From assembly GCA_017935645.1 (NCBI GenBank), contig JAGBHF010000060.1, forward strand, positions 1 to 37,333: a stretch of DNA of 37,333 nt. The letters run 5' to 3'. Below, piece after piece: positions 6,902 to 15,564 of the stretch. Within the stretch, counting starts at the first letter, position 1. Each line of letters begins with the position of its first letter. The translations under genes were made by a program, and so were the position numbers. This DNA is from Bacteroidaceae bacterium (GTDB lineage Bacteria > Bacteroidota > Bacteroidia > Bacteroidales > Barnesiellaceae_A). Under the pieces are notes generated by a model that saw nothing but the letters and a program-made list of their open reading frames with translations, did not search any database and was not told where the DNA came from.

Positions 6902-9280
6902 TTATCTTATAACAACCTTCTCTGTATAAACTTTTTCGGGAGTCGTTACTCGAACCAAGTATACACCGGCAGCAATTCCTGCTGTTGAGAGAGTCTCTTC
7001 GGCTGTTAGAGCAACCATACGACCTCTCATATCATATACTGCAAGCTCTGTAACATCTACACCATTTACGATAATTTCATTTCTTTGTGTCATGATGCAG
7101 GGGTTTACTGCATCTACGCTCTCAACTTCACTTGCTACCGCACCATACACACTGATGTTGTCAAGGATGAGGTGCTCGCAGTTTTCTGAGCGGAGACGGA
7201 ATGCTATATAAACCGAGTCGGTATTGGCATACCAGCTGAGGCTGATACCACGTGTCTTAAAGTCGGCACTTTCGGCTACATACTCTTCCTCTGTAAAGTA
7301 GTACCACGAATCGTCACCATTTGTAGATATCATGATAGAGTATGTCTCAAGGAAGTTGGGGTTGAACGAAGCTACATCCCATACAAGGTGGGCATTTTCG
7401 CCTACATTAAACGGAGGAAGTACACACCAACGGTCGGCTTTGTCAGTACCCTCGAGCCATGTTGTTCCGGCCAATACATGCTCACCATAGAGTGCATGCT
7501 CTTGGATGTTGAAGATACCCCAACCGGCTTCATTAAACTCCTCACCGGCACTGGGATTAACAGTACCTTCATCTTCGGCACGGTATACAAACTCTTCGGG
7601 CAATTTACCATCTTCAAAATCCCAACGCATCGAGGCCTCGCCCATTACATTGATTTGCAAAGACTTTGTATTATTATCCAACGACTTATCGGTATCACAA
7701 ATTACCTCTACCGACAATTGGTGTACACCGGGTATAACGTTAGGAAGAACATCATTTATTGCAAACGCCTTGTTTTCTTGTGCTTTGATGGTTACCGTTT
7801 CGGTATATACCGATTGTTCATCTATTTTCACAACAACTGTAGCTTCAGCATCTTTTATACCATAGCTGCACACATTGAACTTAATAATGGGGCTTGTACC
7901 CACATGAACATATTCAACAGGGTTAGTTATGCTCGATACTGCAAGGTCAACCGACTCGCTTGACACTTTCTCGAGAGTTACATCGTCAACACACAACCAG
8001 TTCTCGTCTTTGTCGCTGAACGCATAGAAACCGATGTACAAGTCTTGAGGCTCTTCGATGTAGAATATATTGATACTCTCTTCGTAAGCACTGCGAGAGA
8101 ACGGTGCATATTCGACAATCATATTGGTCATGGCCTCGGGAGTAGCGTTGTTACCATAGTATACGCCCAACTTCTCGGGGTGAGTATCGTCGCCCGAATA
8201 CCAGAATTTGAGTACATAGTAGCCGGGTTCTTCAATTGTAATAGGCTCAAGAATTGCCCAGTCATTACCATTGTTGTTCTTGTCATAGTTATAAGCAAGA
8301 CACACATCGCCTGTGTGAGCCAAGCTCCACCAAGGATCGGCATAGAGTTCCCAATCGCCCTCATCCTCATTAAGGTTGAAGAATGTAATACCCTCGGTAT
8401 ACTCATCGAACTCAAATCCCATTGTATAAGGAACAGTTGCAGGAGCCTTGTGCAATACCTCTGTCGAAGCAGCATTATTGGCAGCATTTACATCATCGGG
8501 GTGCGAAGTAGCGGCAGTGATAGTAAACAACTTGCGAGGTTGTGACAAGTCGGCCTTGGCCTCGAATGTATACTCCATCTCGGCACCTGAAGCAAGAGCT
8601 TGATTGATAGTTTCGGTTGCCACAACAGTCGAGTCGACAGTCAATATCAAGTCAAATGACTCTACATCAACCGAACCGACATTCTTTACCTTAACAGTTA
8701 CGGTCTCTTGACCAAGTTCGAAGCCCGAAGCGGGTGACAAAAACTCTGTAACACAAAGGTCGACGGGATTGGCCGAGAATTGGACTTTGATATCACCTAC
8801 ATACAAACGCCATTTATCGGCATCACTACAAGCACGGAAACCAAGATAGAAAGCCTCATCGGCAACTACATTAACAAGATACAACAAATCAGTCTCAGTA
8901 TCGCTAAGAGCCAACTCTTCGCTCAAACGATTGGTCATACCTTCAACTGTTCCTGTCGAGCCATAGAAGACTTCAAGTTTTTCGCCATACGAGCTACCTT
9001 TTGTCTTAAAACTGATAGCTACAGTTCCAGTAGTAGTAGATTTTATAGCAGGAGAAATCAACCAGTCATTGGCTGCATTGGCCGAATTGTAACTGTAGAA
9101 TACGTGTGTAGGCTCGGCTGCTGAATCAAAGCTCCATGTAGAGCCATCTTCATTAACGTCTACTACAGTCCATGCTGCGAAGTCTTCTTGTGCAGCAAAT
9201 TCTTCTGTGAAAATCACTTGCGCGAATAGTGCTGTTGTAAAAAAGCACATCGCCATCATTAAGGTAAAAAATCTTTTCAT
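6902..9280 (-). CDS. T9SS-secreted multidomain protein with three cleaved-adhesin (choice-of-anchor J) modules
   Basis: 792 residues. Signal peptide 1-20 (ends LFAQ). Three jelly-roll modules of the cleaved-adhesin/choice-of-anchor J type start near residues 25, 285 and 555; each has a D/GFEF- or FEE-like opening, a NDWLISP/NDWAILEP/DRWCVLPP motif and a closing FYLGFRACSD/LYIGFYAFSD/VYIAFRLRSE strand plus LYVGDI/LCVDDV/LILDNI. CARDB-like domains lie between them (~170-270 and ~445-545). The last ~70 residues form a type-A T9SS sorting domain (ELAVYDMRGRMV, AAGVYLVRV, ending EKVVIR). Such modules occur next to the catalytic domains of gingipains, but no protease domain is present here. Likely surface-attached, binding matrix or glycan. 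Divergent from the Crp/Fnr gene. Confidence 0.85.
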   Translation of the reverse strand: MKRFFTLMMAMCFFTTALFAQVIFTEEFAAQEDFAAWTVVDVNEDGSTWSFDSAAEPTHVFYSYNSANAANDWLISPAIKSTTTGTVAISFKTKGSSYGEKLEVFYGSTGTVEGMTNRLSEELALSDTETDLLYLVNVVADEAFYLGFRACSDADKWRLYVGDIKVQFSANPVDLCVTEFLSPASGFELGQETVTVKVKNVGSVDVESFDLILTVDSTVVATETINQALASGAEMEYTFEAKADLSQPRKLFTITAATSHPDDVNAANNAASTEVLHKAPATVPYTMGFEFDEYTEGITFFNLNEDEGDWELYADPWWSLAHTGDVCLAYNYDKNNNGNDWAILEPITIEEPGYYVLKFWYSGDDTHPEKLGVYYGNNATPEAMTNMIVEYAPFSRSAYEESINIFYIEEPQDLYIGFYAFSDKDENWLCVDDVTLEKVSSESVDLAVSSITNPVEYVHVGTSPIIKFNVCSYGIKDAEATVVVKIDEQSVYTETVTIKAQENKAFAINDVLPNVIPGVHQLSVEVICDTDKSLDNNTKSLQINVMGEASMRWDFEDGKLPEEFVYRAEDEGTVNPSAGEEFNEAGWGIFNIQEHALYGEHVLAGTTWLEGTDKADRWCVLPPFNVGENAHLVWDVASFNPNFLETYSIMISTNGDDSWYYFTEEEYVAESADFKTRGISLSWYANTDSVYIAFRLRSENCEHLILDNISVYGAVASEVESVDAVNPCIMTQRNEIIVNGVDVTELAVYDMRGRMVALTAEETLSTAGIAAGVYLVRVTTPEKVYTEKVVIR

Positions 9281-9348
9281 AAGGTTGTTATAATCACTCT
9301 TTTGTTATTACATTGTAAGGCAAGAGTTCATAAATCCTTTACAATGTC

Positions 9349-9356
9349 CAAACTTA
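9349..9356 (-). promoter_or_regulatory. Candidate -7 element for adhesin-like gene
   Basis: Minus-strand TAAGTTTG matches TAnnTTTG, 69 bp upstream of the ATG at 9280. No clear -33 element at 19-20 bp. Confidence 0.35.
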
Positions 9357-9437
9357 TTGTCGACGCAAAAATATATTTTATTTTACAAAATATTCTTGAC
9401 TTATGTCAAATTATCATTTAATAACAAAAAAATATCG

Positions 9438-9445
9438 TAACTTTG
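9438..9445 (+). promoter_or_regulatory. -7 element TAACTTTG of the Crp/Fnr gene
   Basis: TAACTTTG matches TAnnTTTG on the plus strand. Transcription from here would start near 9450, downstream of the upstream in-frame ATG at 9403, so the box decides in favour of the ATG at 9487 as the true start. Confidence 0.5.
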
Positions 9446-9486
9446 CTACAAAAGAGCATTTGAAACAAATAAAGATTACAGAAAAA

Positions 9487-10062
9487 ATGGATTTGGCAAA
9501 ATCTTTTAGAGACATATACCACATAGAAGACTCCACCATTGAACAGCTAAGATTGCACCTTACACGCGAGAAGTATAGCAAGGGCGAAAAAATCATACGA
9601 CAAGGTGAGAAATCGAAGTATATATATATAGTAATAGACGGTGTAGTGCGTTGTTTTCATGAAGACGGCGACAATGAGGCTACCTTATTGTTTGGTGTAG
9701 CGGGCAATATATTTGTATCATTGGCCTCAATTGTGTATGGACAACCATCACAAACATCGTTCGAAGCCATCAGCGATGTTGAGGTATATAGCATCTCGTT
9801 CGACGATTTTTGGGCATTGTGCGATGAGTGTCCCGACTTGATGCGATGGCAAAGTCACTATCAACTATACCAACTATACACACTTGAGAAACGCAGCACC
9901 CTCACAAGCATAGGCGATGCCTATACTCGCTACCAACAATATATCAAGATGCGAGGCAAAAGCACGATTGCTCAGATACCTCTCAAGTACATTTCGCAAT
10001 ACCTCAATATTTCGCAAGAGACACTCAGCCGCATACGCAATCGCATAGCCCGAGGCGAGTAA
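9487..10062 (+). CDS. Crp/Fnr-family transcriptional regulator
   Basis: 191 residues from the ATG at 9487. An in-frame ATG at 9403 lies upstream, but a -7 box falls between the two and the extra 28 residues look like untranslated leader. Residues ~10-115 form a cyclic-nucleotide-binding-like beta-barrel (GEKIIRQGEKSKYIYIVIDG, then LASIVYGQPSQTSFEAISDVEVYSI). The C-terminus has a winged helix-turn-helix (~160-190; LKYISQYLNISQETLSRIRNR). No FNR-type cysteine cluster is seen in the N-terminus, so Fe-S oxygen sensing is unlikely; the effector is unknown. Divergent from the T9SS adhesin-like gene and 12 bp upstream of a DUF3784 gene. Confidence 0.88.
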   Translation: MDLAKSFRDIYHIEDSTIEQLRLHLTREKYSKGEKIIRQGEKSKYIYIVIDGVVRCFHEDGDNEATLLFGVAGNIFVSLASIVYGQPSQTSFEAISDVEVYSISFDDFWALCDECPDLMRWQSHYQLYQLYTLEKRSTLTSIGDAYTRYQQYIKMRGKSTIAQIPLKYISQYLNISQETLSRIRNRIARGE

Positions 10063-10074
10063 CACCTATTATAT

Positions 10075-10413
10075 ATGATTATTATTATCGTCATACTGTC
10101 GGCCATAATACTCACTATCTCAGTTGTGTGTATCTACTTGGGTCGCACCATAGCACGAGGCGAAGGCGACTCGCTTATAGCAGGCTATGGTACAGCGAAG
10201 AAGGAGGAGCGAGAACGCTATGACATCGCACGTCTGCGACGTCTCACATCGACAGCATTATATGTGATGGCAGTGCTCACACCACTCTTTTGCGTCACCC
10301 CGTTGCTACCCGAGCAGTATGCAATGATAGCCATACCGGCACTTGTAGCAATAATGTGCGCAGGTATAGCAGTGTATTTGATATGGGGTATTAAATGGGC
10401 GCGAAAAGATTGA
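10075..10413 (+). CDS. DUF3784 membrane protein
   Basis: 112 residues with three hydrophobic helices (about 2-24, 60-80, 85-107). The loop LIAGYGTAKKEERERYD (residues ~36-52) is the hallmark of DUF3784 proteins (pattern LIAGYNxxxKEEKxxYD). Function of the family is unknown. It begins 12 bp after the Crp/Fnr stop and shares its downstream terminator, so the two are probably one operon. Stop codon TGA. Confidence 0.82.
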   Translation: MIIIIVILSAIILTISVVCIYLGRTIARGEGDSLIAGYGTAKKEERERYDIARLRRLTSTALYVMAVLTPLFCVTPLLPEQYAMIAIPALVAIMCAGIAVYLIWGIKWARKD

Positions 10414-10428
10414 TAAACAACAAGACAT

Positions 10429-10464
10429 AAAAAAAGCGACAACTTGAAGATTGTCGCTTTTTTT
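10429..10464. terminator. Bidirectional intrinsic terminator
   Basis: A 14-bp perfect inverted repeat (AAAAAAAGCGACAA at 429-442, complement at 451-464) with an 8-nt loop. It has a T-run on both strands, so it serves both the Crp/DUF3784 operon and the convergent tRNA-Pro. Confidence 0.9.
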
Positions 10465-10465
10465 G

Positions 10466-10539
10466 TCGGGGTGAGAAGACTCGAACTTCCGACCTCCACG
10501 TCCCGAACGTGGCGCGCTAACCAACTGTGCTACACCCCG
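10466..10539 (-). tRNA. tRNA-Pro (anticodon CGG)
   Basis: A 74-nt minus-strand cloverleaf. Acceptor stem CGGGGTG pairs with CACCCCG, D-arm AGCACAGTTGGTTAGCGCG, anticodon stem CCACG/CGTGG with loop TTCGGGA (anticodon CGG), and T-arm with AGTTCGAGTCT. CCA is not encoded. Confidence 0.95.
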
Positions 10540-10556
10540 AGTGCTGTTAGCGAGTG

Positions 10557-10585
10557 CAAAGGTACACAAAGTTTGCAAAAAACAA
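10557..10585 (-). promoter_or_regulatory. Promoter of tRNA-Pro
   Basis: Minus-strand -7 TACCTTTG (10564-10557) and a TTG (10585-10583) with an 18-bp spacer. The -7 box is identical to that of tRNA-Phe. Confidence 0.65.
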
Positions 10586-10646
10586 GGCATAGGGCTCCTA
10601 AATTTTTCGACCGTCAAAAAATAATATCGAAAAAGGAACGTAAAAA

Positions 10647-10678
10647 TTTGGCTATAAAGAGTAAAAGCAGTACTTTTG
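10647..10678 (+). promoter_or_regulatory. Promoter of rplU-rpmA
   Basis: -33 TTTG (10647-10650), 20-bp spacer, -7 TACTTTTG (10671-10678). This is a full match to the Bacteroidota sigma-ABfr consensus. It predicts transcription starting near 10684 and a leader of about 78 nt. Confidence 0.8.
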
Positions 10679-10690
10679 TGCGCTAATTCT

Positions 10691-10741
10691 GTTACGGGCT
10701 AAAGAAGAGTTGTCACGAAGACACCGCCCGGCAGAGATAAC
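10691..10741 (+). promoter_or_regulatory. Structured 5' leader of rplU
   Basis: The leader can fold into an outer stem, GTTA-CGGGC (10691-10699) with GCCCG (10726-10730) and TAAC (10738-10741), leaving a 7-nt bulge GCAGAGA, plus an inner hairpin TGTC (10711-10714)/GACA (10720-10723). Its position directly after the promoter and before a ribosomal-protein gene suggests an autoregulatory ribosomal leader. The pairing is seen; the role is inferred. Confidence 0.45.
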
Positions 10742-10761
10742 CTGAAAGATTAATAAATAAA

Positions 10762-11100
10762 ATGTACGTAATCGTAGAAATTCAGGGACAACAATTCAAA
10801 GTCGAAGCCGGCAAGAAATTGTTCGTTCATTACTTGGGCGCTGAGAATGGTTCAGTTCTCGAGTTTGACAAAGTACTCTTGGTAGACAAAGATGGTGATG
10901 TAACCGTAGGTGCTCCTACCGTAGAGGGTGCAAAAGTAGTATGTGAAGTAGTTTCGCCCGACGGCAACTATGGCAAACCCGGTCTTGTTAAGGGTGAGCG
11001 TATCATTGTCTTCAAGAAGAAACGTCGCAAAGGTTATCGTCGCTTGAACGGTCACCGTCAATGCTTCACCGAAGTGTTAGTTAAAGAAATAGTTGCTTAA
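10762..11100 (+). CDS. rplU: 50S ribosomal protein L21
   Basis: 112 residues. It starts [19 protein letters not shown], the conserved L21 N-terminus, and contains the basic RNA-binding segment [20 protein letters not shown] (about 79-98). L21 binds 23S rRNA in the large subunit. It is the first gene of the standard rplU-rpmA pair, with an 18-bp gap to rpmA. A strong promoter and a foldable leader precede it. Confidence 0.98.
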   Translation: MYVIVEIQGQQFKVEAGKKLFVHYLGAENGSVLEFDKVLLVDKDGDVTVGAPTVEGAKVVCEVVSPDGNYGKPGLVKGERIIVFKKKRRKGYRRLNGHRQCFTEVLVKEIVA

Positions 11101-11118
11101 CCTTAAAATTGTAGAAAA

Positions 11119-11376
11119 ATGGCACATAAGAAAGGTGTAGGTAGTTCTAAGAACGGTCGTGAATCACAAAGTAAACGACTCGGCGTTAAGGTTTACGGTG
11201 GTCAAATCGCCAAAGCCGGCAACATTTTGGTTCGTCAAAGAGGTACAGTTCACCATCCCGGTGAGAACGTAGGTTTGGGTAAAGACCACACTCTCTTCGC
11301 TCTCGTTGATGGTACAGTTATCTTCCGCAAGAAAAAAGACAACCGTTCATACGTATCGGTTGAACCCATGAACTAA
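11119..11376 (+). CDS. rpmA: 50S ribosomal protein L27
   Basis: 85 residues. It begins [20 protein letters not shown], the canonical L27 N-terminus that reaches the peptidyl-transferase centre; no N-terminal extension of the Staphylococcus type (removed by Prp) is present. Further conserved parts are [11 protein letters not shown] and [14 protein letters not shown]. It is co-transcribed with rplU and followed by an intrinsic terminator 27 bp after the stop. Confidence 0.98.
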   Translation: MAHKKGVGSSKNGRESQSKRLGVKVYGGQIAKAGNILVRQRGTVHHPGENVGLGKDHTLFALVDGTVIFRKKKDNRSYVSVEPMN

Positions 11377-11403
11377 TCGGAAACGATACTTCGCAAAATA
11401 TAG

Positions 11404-11430
11404 CAACGGCAGGTCAATGACCTGCCGTTG
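11404..11430 (+). terminator. Intrinsic terminator of rplU-rpmA
   Basis: CAACGGCAGGTC / GACCTGCCGTTG stem (arms within 11404-11416 and 11418-11430) with a very short loop, followed by TTGTTTTAT. Confidence 0.85.
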
Positions 11431-11589
11431 TTGTTTTATATAGGAATGGGCTCGAGTTCTACCCCCCTACACAGCACACACTCTGCTCAATCTACACACA
11501 TAGCATATAGTTCTATACCTCTTCATCTCTATTTTTCGACTCTCTACACGCTTTTTGTGAATAGATAGTGCAAATTCTCATTTTTTTAT

Positions 11590-11597
11590 TAAATTTG
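11590..11597 (+). promoter_or_regulatory. -7 element TAAATTTG of the prfA operon
   Basis: TAAATTTG matches TAnnTTTG and lies 22 bp before the prfA ATG, giving a short leader. A good -33 TTTG is not present at 19-20 bp. Confidence 0.5.
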
Positions 11598-11619
11598 TAG
11601 GCTAATCAATCATTATAAA

Positions 11620-12729
11620 ATGAGTCAAAATTCATTACTTGCCAAGCTTAAGGACTTGCAGTTGCGATTTGAAGAGGTAGGTACACTTATTACCGACCCG
11701 GCTGTTATTGCCGATCAAAAGCGCTATGTAAAACTTACTAAAGAATATAGTGACCTTGAAAAAATTAATATAGCCACCATTCGTTACGAGGGTTTGATAA
11801 ACTCTATAGCCGAGGCCCGCGAAATATTGGACACCGAAAACGACCCGGAGATGCGCGAAATGGCCAAGGAAGAGCTGGATAGCTGCCAAGAACAGATACC
11901 TGGCATGGAAGAAGAAATCAAGCTGTTGCTTGTACCAGCCGACCCCGAAGACGGAAAGAATGCCATTGTCGAAATACGTGGCGGTACCGGTGGTGACGAA
12001 GCAGCCATCTTTGCAGGAGACCTCTTCCGCATGTATTCGAAATATTGCGAGACCAAAGGTTGGAATCTGAGTGTGTCGAGCTTCAACGAAGGCACATCAG
12101 GTGGCTACAAAGAGATTATATTTGCCGTAAGTGGCGACAATGTATATGGCACAATGAAGTACGAGAGTGGTGTACACCGCGTACAACGCGTACCCGCCAC
12201 CGAGACACAGGGTCGCGTACACACGTCGGCTGCTACAGTGGCTGTGCTACCCGAGGCCGAGGAGTTTGATGTAGAGATAAACGAAGGCGAGATAAAATGG
12301 GACACCTTCCGTTCGGGTGGTGCAGGTGGTCAGAACGTAAACAAGGTCGAATCGGGTGTTCGTCTGCGCTACGTGTGGCGTAACCCCAACACCGGTGTGT
12401 CGGAAGAAATTCTTATAGAGTGTACCGAGACTCGCGACCAACCCAAGAACAAGTAACGTGCCCTCTCGCGCCTACGCACATTTATCTACGACAAGGAACA
12501 CCAGAAATATATTGACGACATTGCCGCTCGACGCAAGACCATGGTATCGACCGGCGACCGTAGCGCCAAGATACGCACCTACAACTATCCGCAAGGTCGC
12601 ATCACCGACCACCGCATAGGCTACACCATATACAACCTGCCGGCATTCATGGATGGTGATATACAGGATTGTATAGACCACCTCATTGTAGCCGAGAATG
12701 CCGAGCGACTAAAAGAGAGCGAATTATAA
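11620..12729 (+). pseudogene. prfA: Peptide chain release factor 1 gene with in-frame UAA (codon 279)
   Basis: The intact frame would encode a 369-codon RF1, the normal length. RF1 reads UAA and UAG and triggers peptide release. Visible are the N-terminal helical domain, the stop-recognition PAT tripeptide (192-194, in RVPATETQGRVHTSAA) that marks RF1 rather than RF2, and the catalytic GGQ (236-238). Codon 279 (12454-12456) is TAA, directly after TRDQPKNK. The same frame then continues for 90 conserved codons ([18 protein letters not shown]..., [20 protein letters not shown], ending AERLKESEL) to a TAA at 12729. No frameshift is involved. The 278-residue product would lack the C-terminal part needed for the fold. 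It could be a recent nonsense mutation, a base error, or a recoded (readthrough) gene; these cannot be told apart from this sequence. First gene of a likely prfA-pyrF-rbr-pgk run. Confidence 0.9.
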
Positions 12730-12760
12730 AAATATTAATCACACTATAACTATTGGTAAT

Positions 12761-13591
12761 ATGAATCGTCAAGAACTTTTTGAGAACATCCGTCGCAAGA
12801 AATCATTTCTTTGCGTAGGTCTCGACACTGATATTCGCAAGATTCCCGCACACCTGCAAGGTCGCGAGGATGCCATCTTTGCCTTCAACAAGGCTATCAT
12901 CGATGCTACAGCCGACCTGTGTGTAGCATACAAGCCCAACTTGGCTTTCTACGAGAGCCTTGGACTGGCCGGATGGCAAGCCTTTGAAGATACTGTTCGC
13001 TACATCCGTAGCAACTATCCCGACATGCTCATCATAGCCGACGCCAAGCGTGGCGACATAGGCAATACCAGCGAAATGTATGCTCGCAGCTTCTTTGAGC
13101 ACCTCGACATACATGCCGTTACCGTAGCGCCTTACATGGGCGAGGATAGCGTTAAGCCCTTCCTCAACTACGACAATCGTTGGGTGATTGTTCTGGGATT
13201 GACATCAAACAAAGGCTCGCACGACTTCCAACTCACTGCCGATGCCAACGGCGAGCGCCTCTTTGAGAAAGTATTGCGCGTAGCTCAAACATGGGGTAAT
13301 ACCGACAACATGATGTTTGTAGTAGGCGCTACACAAGGTTCATTGTTTGAGGACATTCGTCGCGTTGCCCCCGAACACTTCTTGCTTGTGCCCGGTGTGG
13401 GCGCACAAGGTGGCAGCCTCAGCGAAGTTGCCAAGTATGGCCTTAACGACCACTGTGGTCTTATCGTAAATTCATCACGCCAAATCATCTATGCCGACGG
13501 TAGTGAGAACTTTGCCGAAGCATCTCGCGCACAAGCCCTTGCCGTACAACAAGAAATGGAACAAATACTAAGAGATAGGAAACTTATTTAA
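12761..13591 (+). CDS. pyrF: Orotidine 5'-phosphate decarboxylase (type 2)
   Basis: 276 residues. It catalyses the last step of UMP synthesis, OMP to UMP plus CO2. The long type-2 form is indicated by length and by [12 protein letters not shown] near the N-terminus (18-29). The catalytic D-K-D cluster is in [11 protein letters not shown] (residues 93-103, Lys96). The phosphate-binding end, [10 protein letters not shown], and [11 protein letters not shown] are present. It starts 31 bp after prfA; prfA-pyrF adjacency is common in Bacteroidota. No defect seen. Confidence 0.96.
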   Translation: MNRQELFENIRRKKSFLCVGLDTDIRKIPAHLQGREDAIFAFNKAIIDATADLCVAYKPNLAFYESLGLAGWQAFEDTVRYIRSNYPDMLIIADAKRGDIGNTSEMYARSFFEHLDIHAVTVAPYMGEDSVKPFLNYDNRWVIVLGLTSNKGSHDFQLTADANGERLFEKVLRVAQTWGNTDNMMFVVGATQGSLFEDIRRVAPEHFLLVPGVGAQGGSLSEVAKYGLNDHCGLIVNSSRQIIYADGSENFAEASRAQALAVQQEMEQILRDRKLI

Positions 13592-13615
13592 CAAACTTTT
13601 TAATAAAAGAAAACC

Positions 13616-14191
13616 ATGAAGAGTGTAAAAGGAACACAAACAGAGAAAAACCTCCTCACTTCATTCGCAGGAGAGAGTCAAGCACGCATGCGCTACAACT
13701 ACTTTGCAAGCGTAGCTAAGAAAGAAGGCTATGAACAAATAGCAGCTATCTTTGAAGAGACAGCCAACCAAGAGAAAGAACACGCAAAACGCATGTTTAA
13801 ATACCTCGAAGGTGGCATGGTAGAGATTACTGCATCATATCCCGCCGGTGTAATAGGCACAACTGCCGACAACCTTCGCGCAGCAGCCGCAGGTGAGAAC
13901 GAAGAGTGGACAACCGACTATCCCCGCTTTGCCGAGATTGCAGCCGAAGAGGGTTTCGCCGAAATTGCGGCTATGTATCGCAACATCTCCATCGCCGAGA
14001 AAGGTCACGAAGAGCGTTATCTCGCATTCTTGGCCAACATTGAGAATGGTACTGTATTCGAGAAAGCCGAAAATACCGTTTGGCAATGTCGCAATTGTGG
14101 TTTCATCATGGAAGGCAAAAAAGCGCCCAAAACATGTCCCGCTTGCTTGCATCCTCAAGCTCACTTTGAGGTCATGAAAACCAACATCTAA
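13616..14191 (+). CDS. rbr: Rubrerythrin
   Basis: 191 residues, the standard rubrerythrin length. Rubrerythrin is a cytosolic non-haem di-iron peroxidase that reduces hydrogen peroxide in anaerobes. The ferritin-like four-helix domain (1-~145) carries the di-iron ligands in FAGESQARMRY (Glu20), NQEKEHAKR (Glu53/His56) and the second pair around ISIAEKGHEERY (Glu128/His131). The C-terminal rubredoxin domain has two CxxC knuckles: Cys158/Cys161 and Cys174/Cys177. It lies 24 bp after pyrF and 39 bp before pgk. Presence fits an anaerobic host. Confidence 0.96.
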   Translation: MKSVKGTQTEKNLLTSFAGESQARMRYNYFASVAKKEGYEQIAAIFEETANQEKEHAKRMFKYLEGGMVEITASYPAGVIGTTADNLRAAAAGENEEWTTDYPRFAEIAAEEGFAEIAAMYRNISIAEKGHEERYLAFLANIENGTVFEKAENTVWQCRNCGFIMEGKKAPKTCPACLHPQAHFEVMKTNI

Positions 14192-14230
14192 TCTCAATTG
14201 TTCAATTATCAAAACATTAAAATTTATCTT

Positions 14231-15481
14231 ATGCAAACAATTGATAAATTCAACTTTGCAGGCAAAAAAGCTATCGTACGCGTCGATTTCAATGTTCCCC
14301 TCGACGAAAAAGGCAATATTACCGACGATACTCGCATTCGTGGTGCACTGCCCACATTGAAGAAAATCCTCGCCGATGGCGGTAGCCTCATCATCATGTC
14401 GCACATGGGCAAGCCCAAGAAAAACCCCGACATGAAATACTCATTGAGCCAAATCGTTGACGCTGTATCGGAAAAATTGGGCGTAAAAGTGCAATTTGCC
14501 CCCGACTGCATGAAGGCAGACGAAGCCGCTGCAGCTCTTAAACCCGGCGACGTACTCTTGCTCGAAAACCTCCGCTTCTATGCCGAAGAAGAGGGTAAAC
14601 CTCGTGGCGAATTTGCTACCGACGAGGAGAAGAAAGCTGCAAAGGCTGCTATGAAAGAGCCCCAAAAAGAGTTTGCCAAGCACCTCGCTTCGTATGCCGA
14701 CTGCTATGTAAACGACGCATTTGGTACAGCTCACCGCAAACACGCCTCTACAGCCATCATCGCCGACTACTTCGATGCCGACCACAAGATGCTCGGCTAC
14801 CTCATGGAGAAAGAGGTTGAGGCCGTTGACAATGTATTGAGCAACATCAAACGTCCTTTCACCGCCATCATGGGTGGCTCAAAGGTTTCTACCAAGATAG
14901 GTATCATCGAGAATTTGATGGACAAGGTAGACAACCTTATCCTCTGCGGTGGTATGACCTACACATTTGCCAAGGCACAAGGTGGTCACATCGGTAACTC
15001 AATATGCGAAGACGACAAGCTCGACCTCGCTCTCGACATCATGGCACAAGCTAAGGCTAAGGGTGTAAACCTCGTGCTCGGTGTTGACTGCGTAGCAGGC
15101 GATGCCTTCTCAAACGACGCCAACACACAGGTTGTCGATGTAAACAACATCCCCGAGGGTTGGGAAGGTATGGATGCAGGTCCTAAGACTCGCGAATTGT
15201 TTGCCAACGCTATCCGTGGCTCAAAGACCATCCTTTGGAACGGCCCTGCAGGTGTATTCGAGTTTGACACCTTCTCAGGTGGCTCACGTGCTGTAGCCGA
15301 AGCAATTGCCGAAGCTACCCAAGAGGGTGCATTCTCACTCATTGGTGGTGGCGACTCGGTAGCATGTATCAACAAATTCGGCATGGCCGACCGAGTATCA
15401 TACATCTCTACAGGTGGTGGTGCATTGCTCGAAGCCATCGAGGGTAAAGTTCTCCCCGGCATCGCAGCTATTAAAGGTTAA
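14231..15481 (+). CDS. pgk: Phosphoglycerate kinase
   Basis: 416 residues from the ATG at 14231. An in-frame ATG 33 bp upstream would only add an AT-rich, unconserved stretch, whereas [19 protein letters not shown] is the usual Bacteroidota N-terminus. The enzyme transfers phosphate from 1,3-bisphosphoglycerate to ADP in glycolysis. Conserved elements are [59 protein letters not shown], the ATP-site WNGPAGVFE and GGGDSVACI. No irregularity. Followed by a terminator. Confidence 0.97.
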   Translation: MQTIDKFNFAGKKAIVRVDFNVPLDEKGNITDDTRIRGALPTLKKILADGGSLIIMSHMGKPKKNPDMKYSLSQIVDAVSEKLGVKVQFAPDCMKADEAAAALKPGDVLLLENLRFYAEEEGKPRGEFATDEEKKAAKAAMKEPQKEFAKHLASYADCYVNDAFGTAHRKHASTAIIADYFDADHKMLGYLMEKEVEAVDNVLSNIKRPFTAIMGGSKVSTKIGIIENLMDKVDNLILCGGMTYTFAKAQGGHIGNSICEDDKLDLALDIMAQAKAKGVNLVLGVDCVAGDAFSNDANTQVVDVNNIPEGWEGMDAGPKTRELFANAIRGSKTILWNGPAGVFEFDTFSGGSRAVAEAIAEATQEGAFSLIGGGDSVACINKFGMADRVSYISTGGGALLEAIEGKVLPGIAAIKG

Positions 15482-15500
15482 TAACAACCACACATAAGCA

Positions 15501-15535
15501 AACAAGAGCCTCTCCATTGCGGATAGGCTCTTGTT
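15501..15535. terminator. Terminator between convergent pgk and acyltransferase genes
   Basis: 11-bp perfect stem AACAAGAGCCT (15501-15511) with AGGCTCTTGTT (15525-15535) and a 13-nt loop. T-rich on the plus side (TTGTTGTATAT). It may serve both genes. Confidence 0.75.
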
Positions 15536-15564
15536 GTATATAGAGGGATATAAAACCGAAGGAT

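Noticed and set aside
7388-8545. Long plus-strand ORFs opposite the adhesin-like gene
   Set aside because: Shadow frames created by the codon use of the minus-strand gene.
12454-12456. Selenocysteine, pyrrolysine or RF2-type frameshift explanation for the prfA stop
   Set aside because: The codon is UAA, not UGA or UAG, and the reading frame is the same before and after, so only readthrough, bypass, mutation or error can explain it.
12541-12729. Separate 62-codon gene downstream of prfA
   Set aside because: It is the in-frame C-terminal part of RF1 ([17 protein letters not shown]...), continuous with codons after the UAA; no own promoter.
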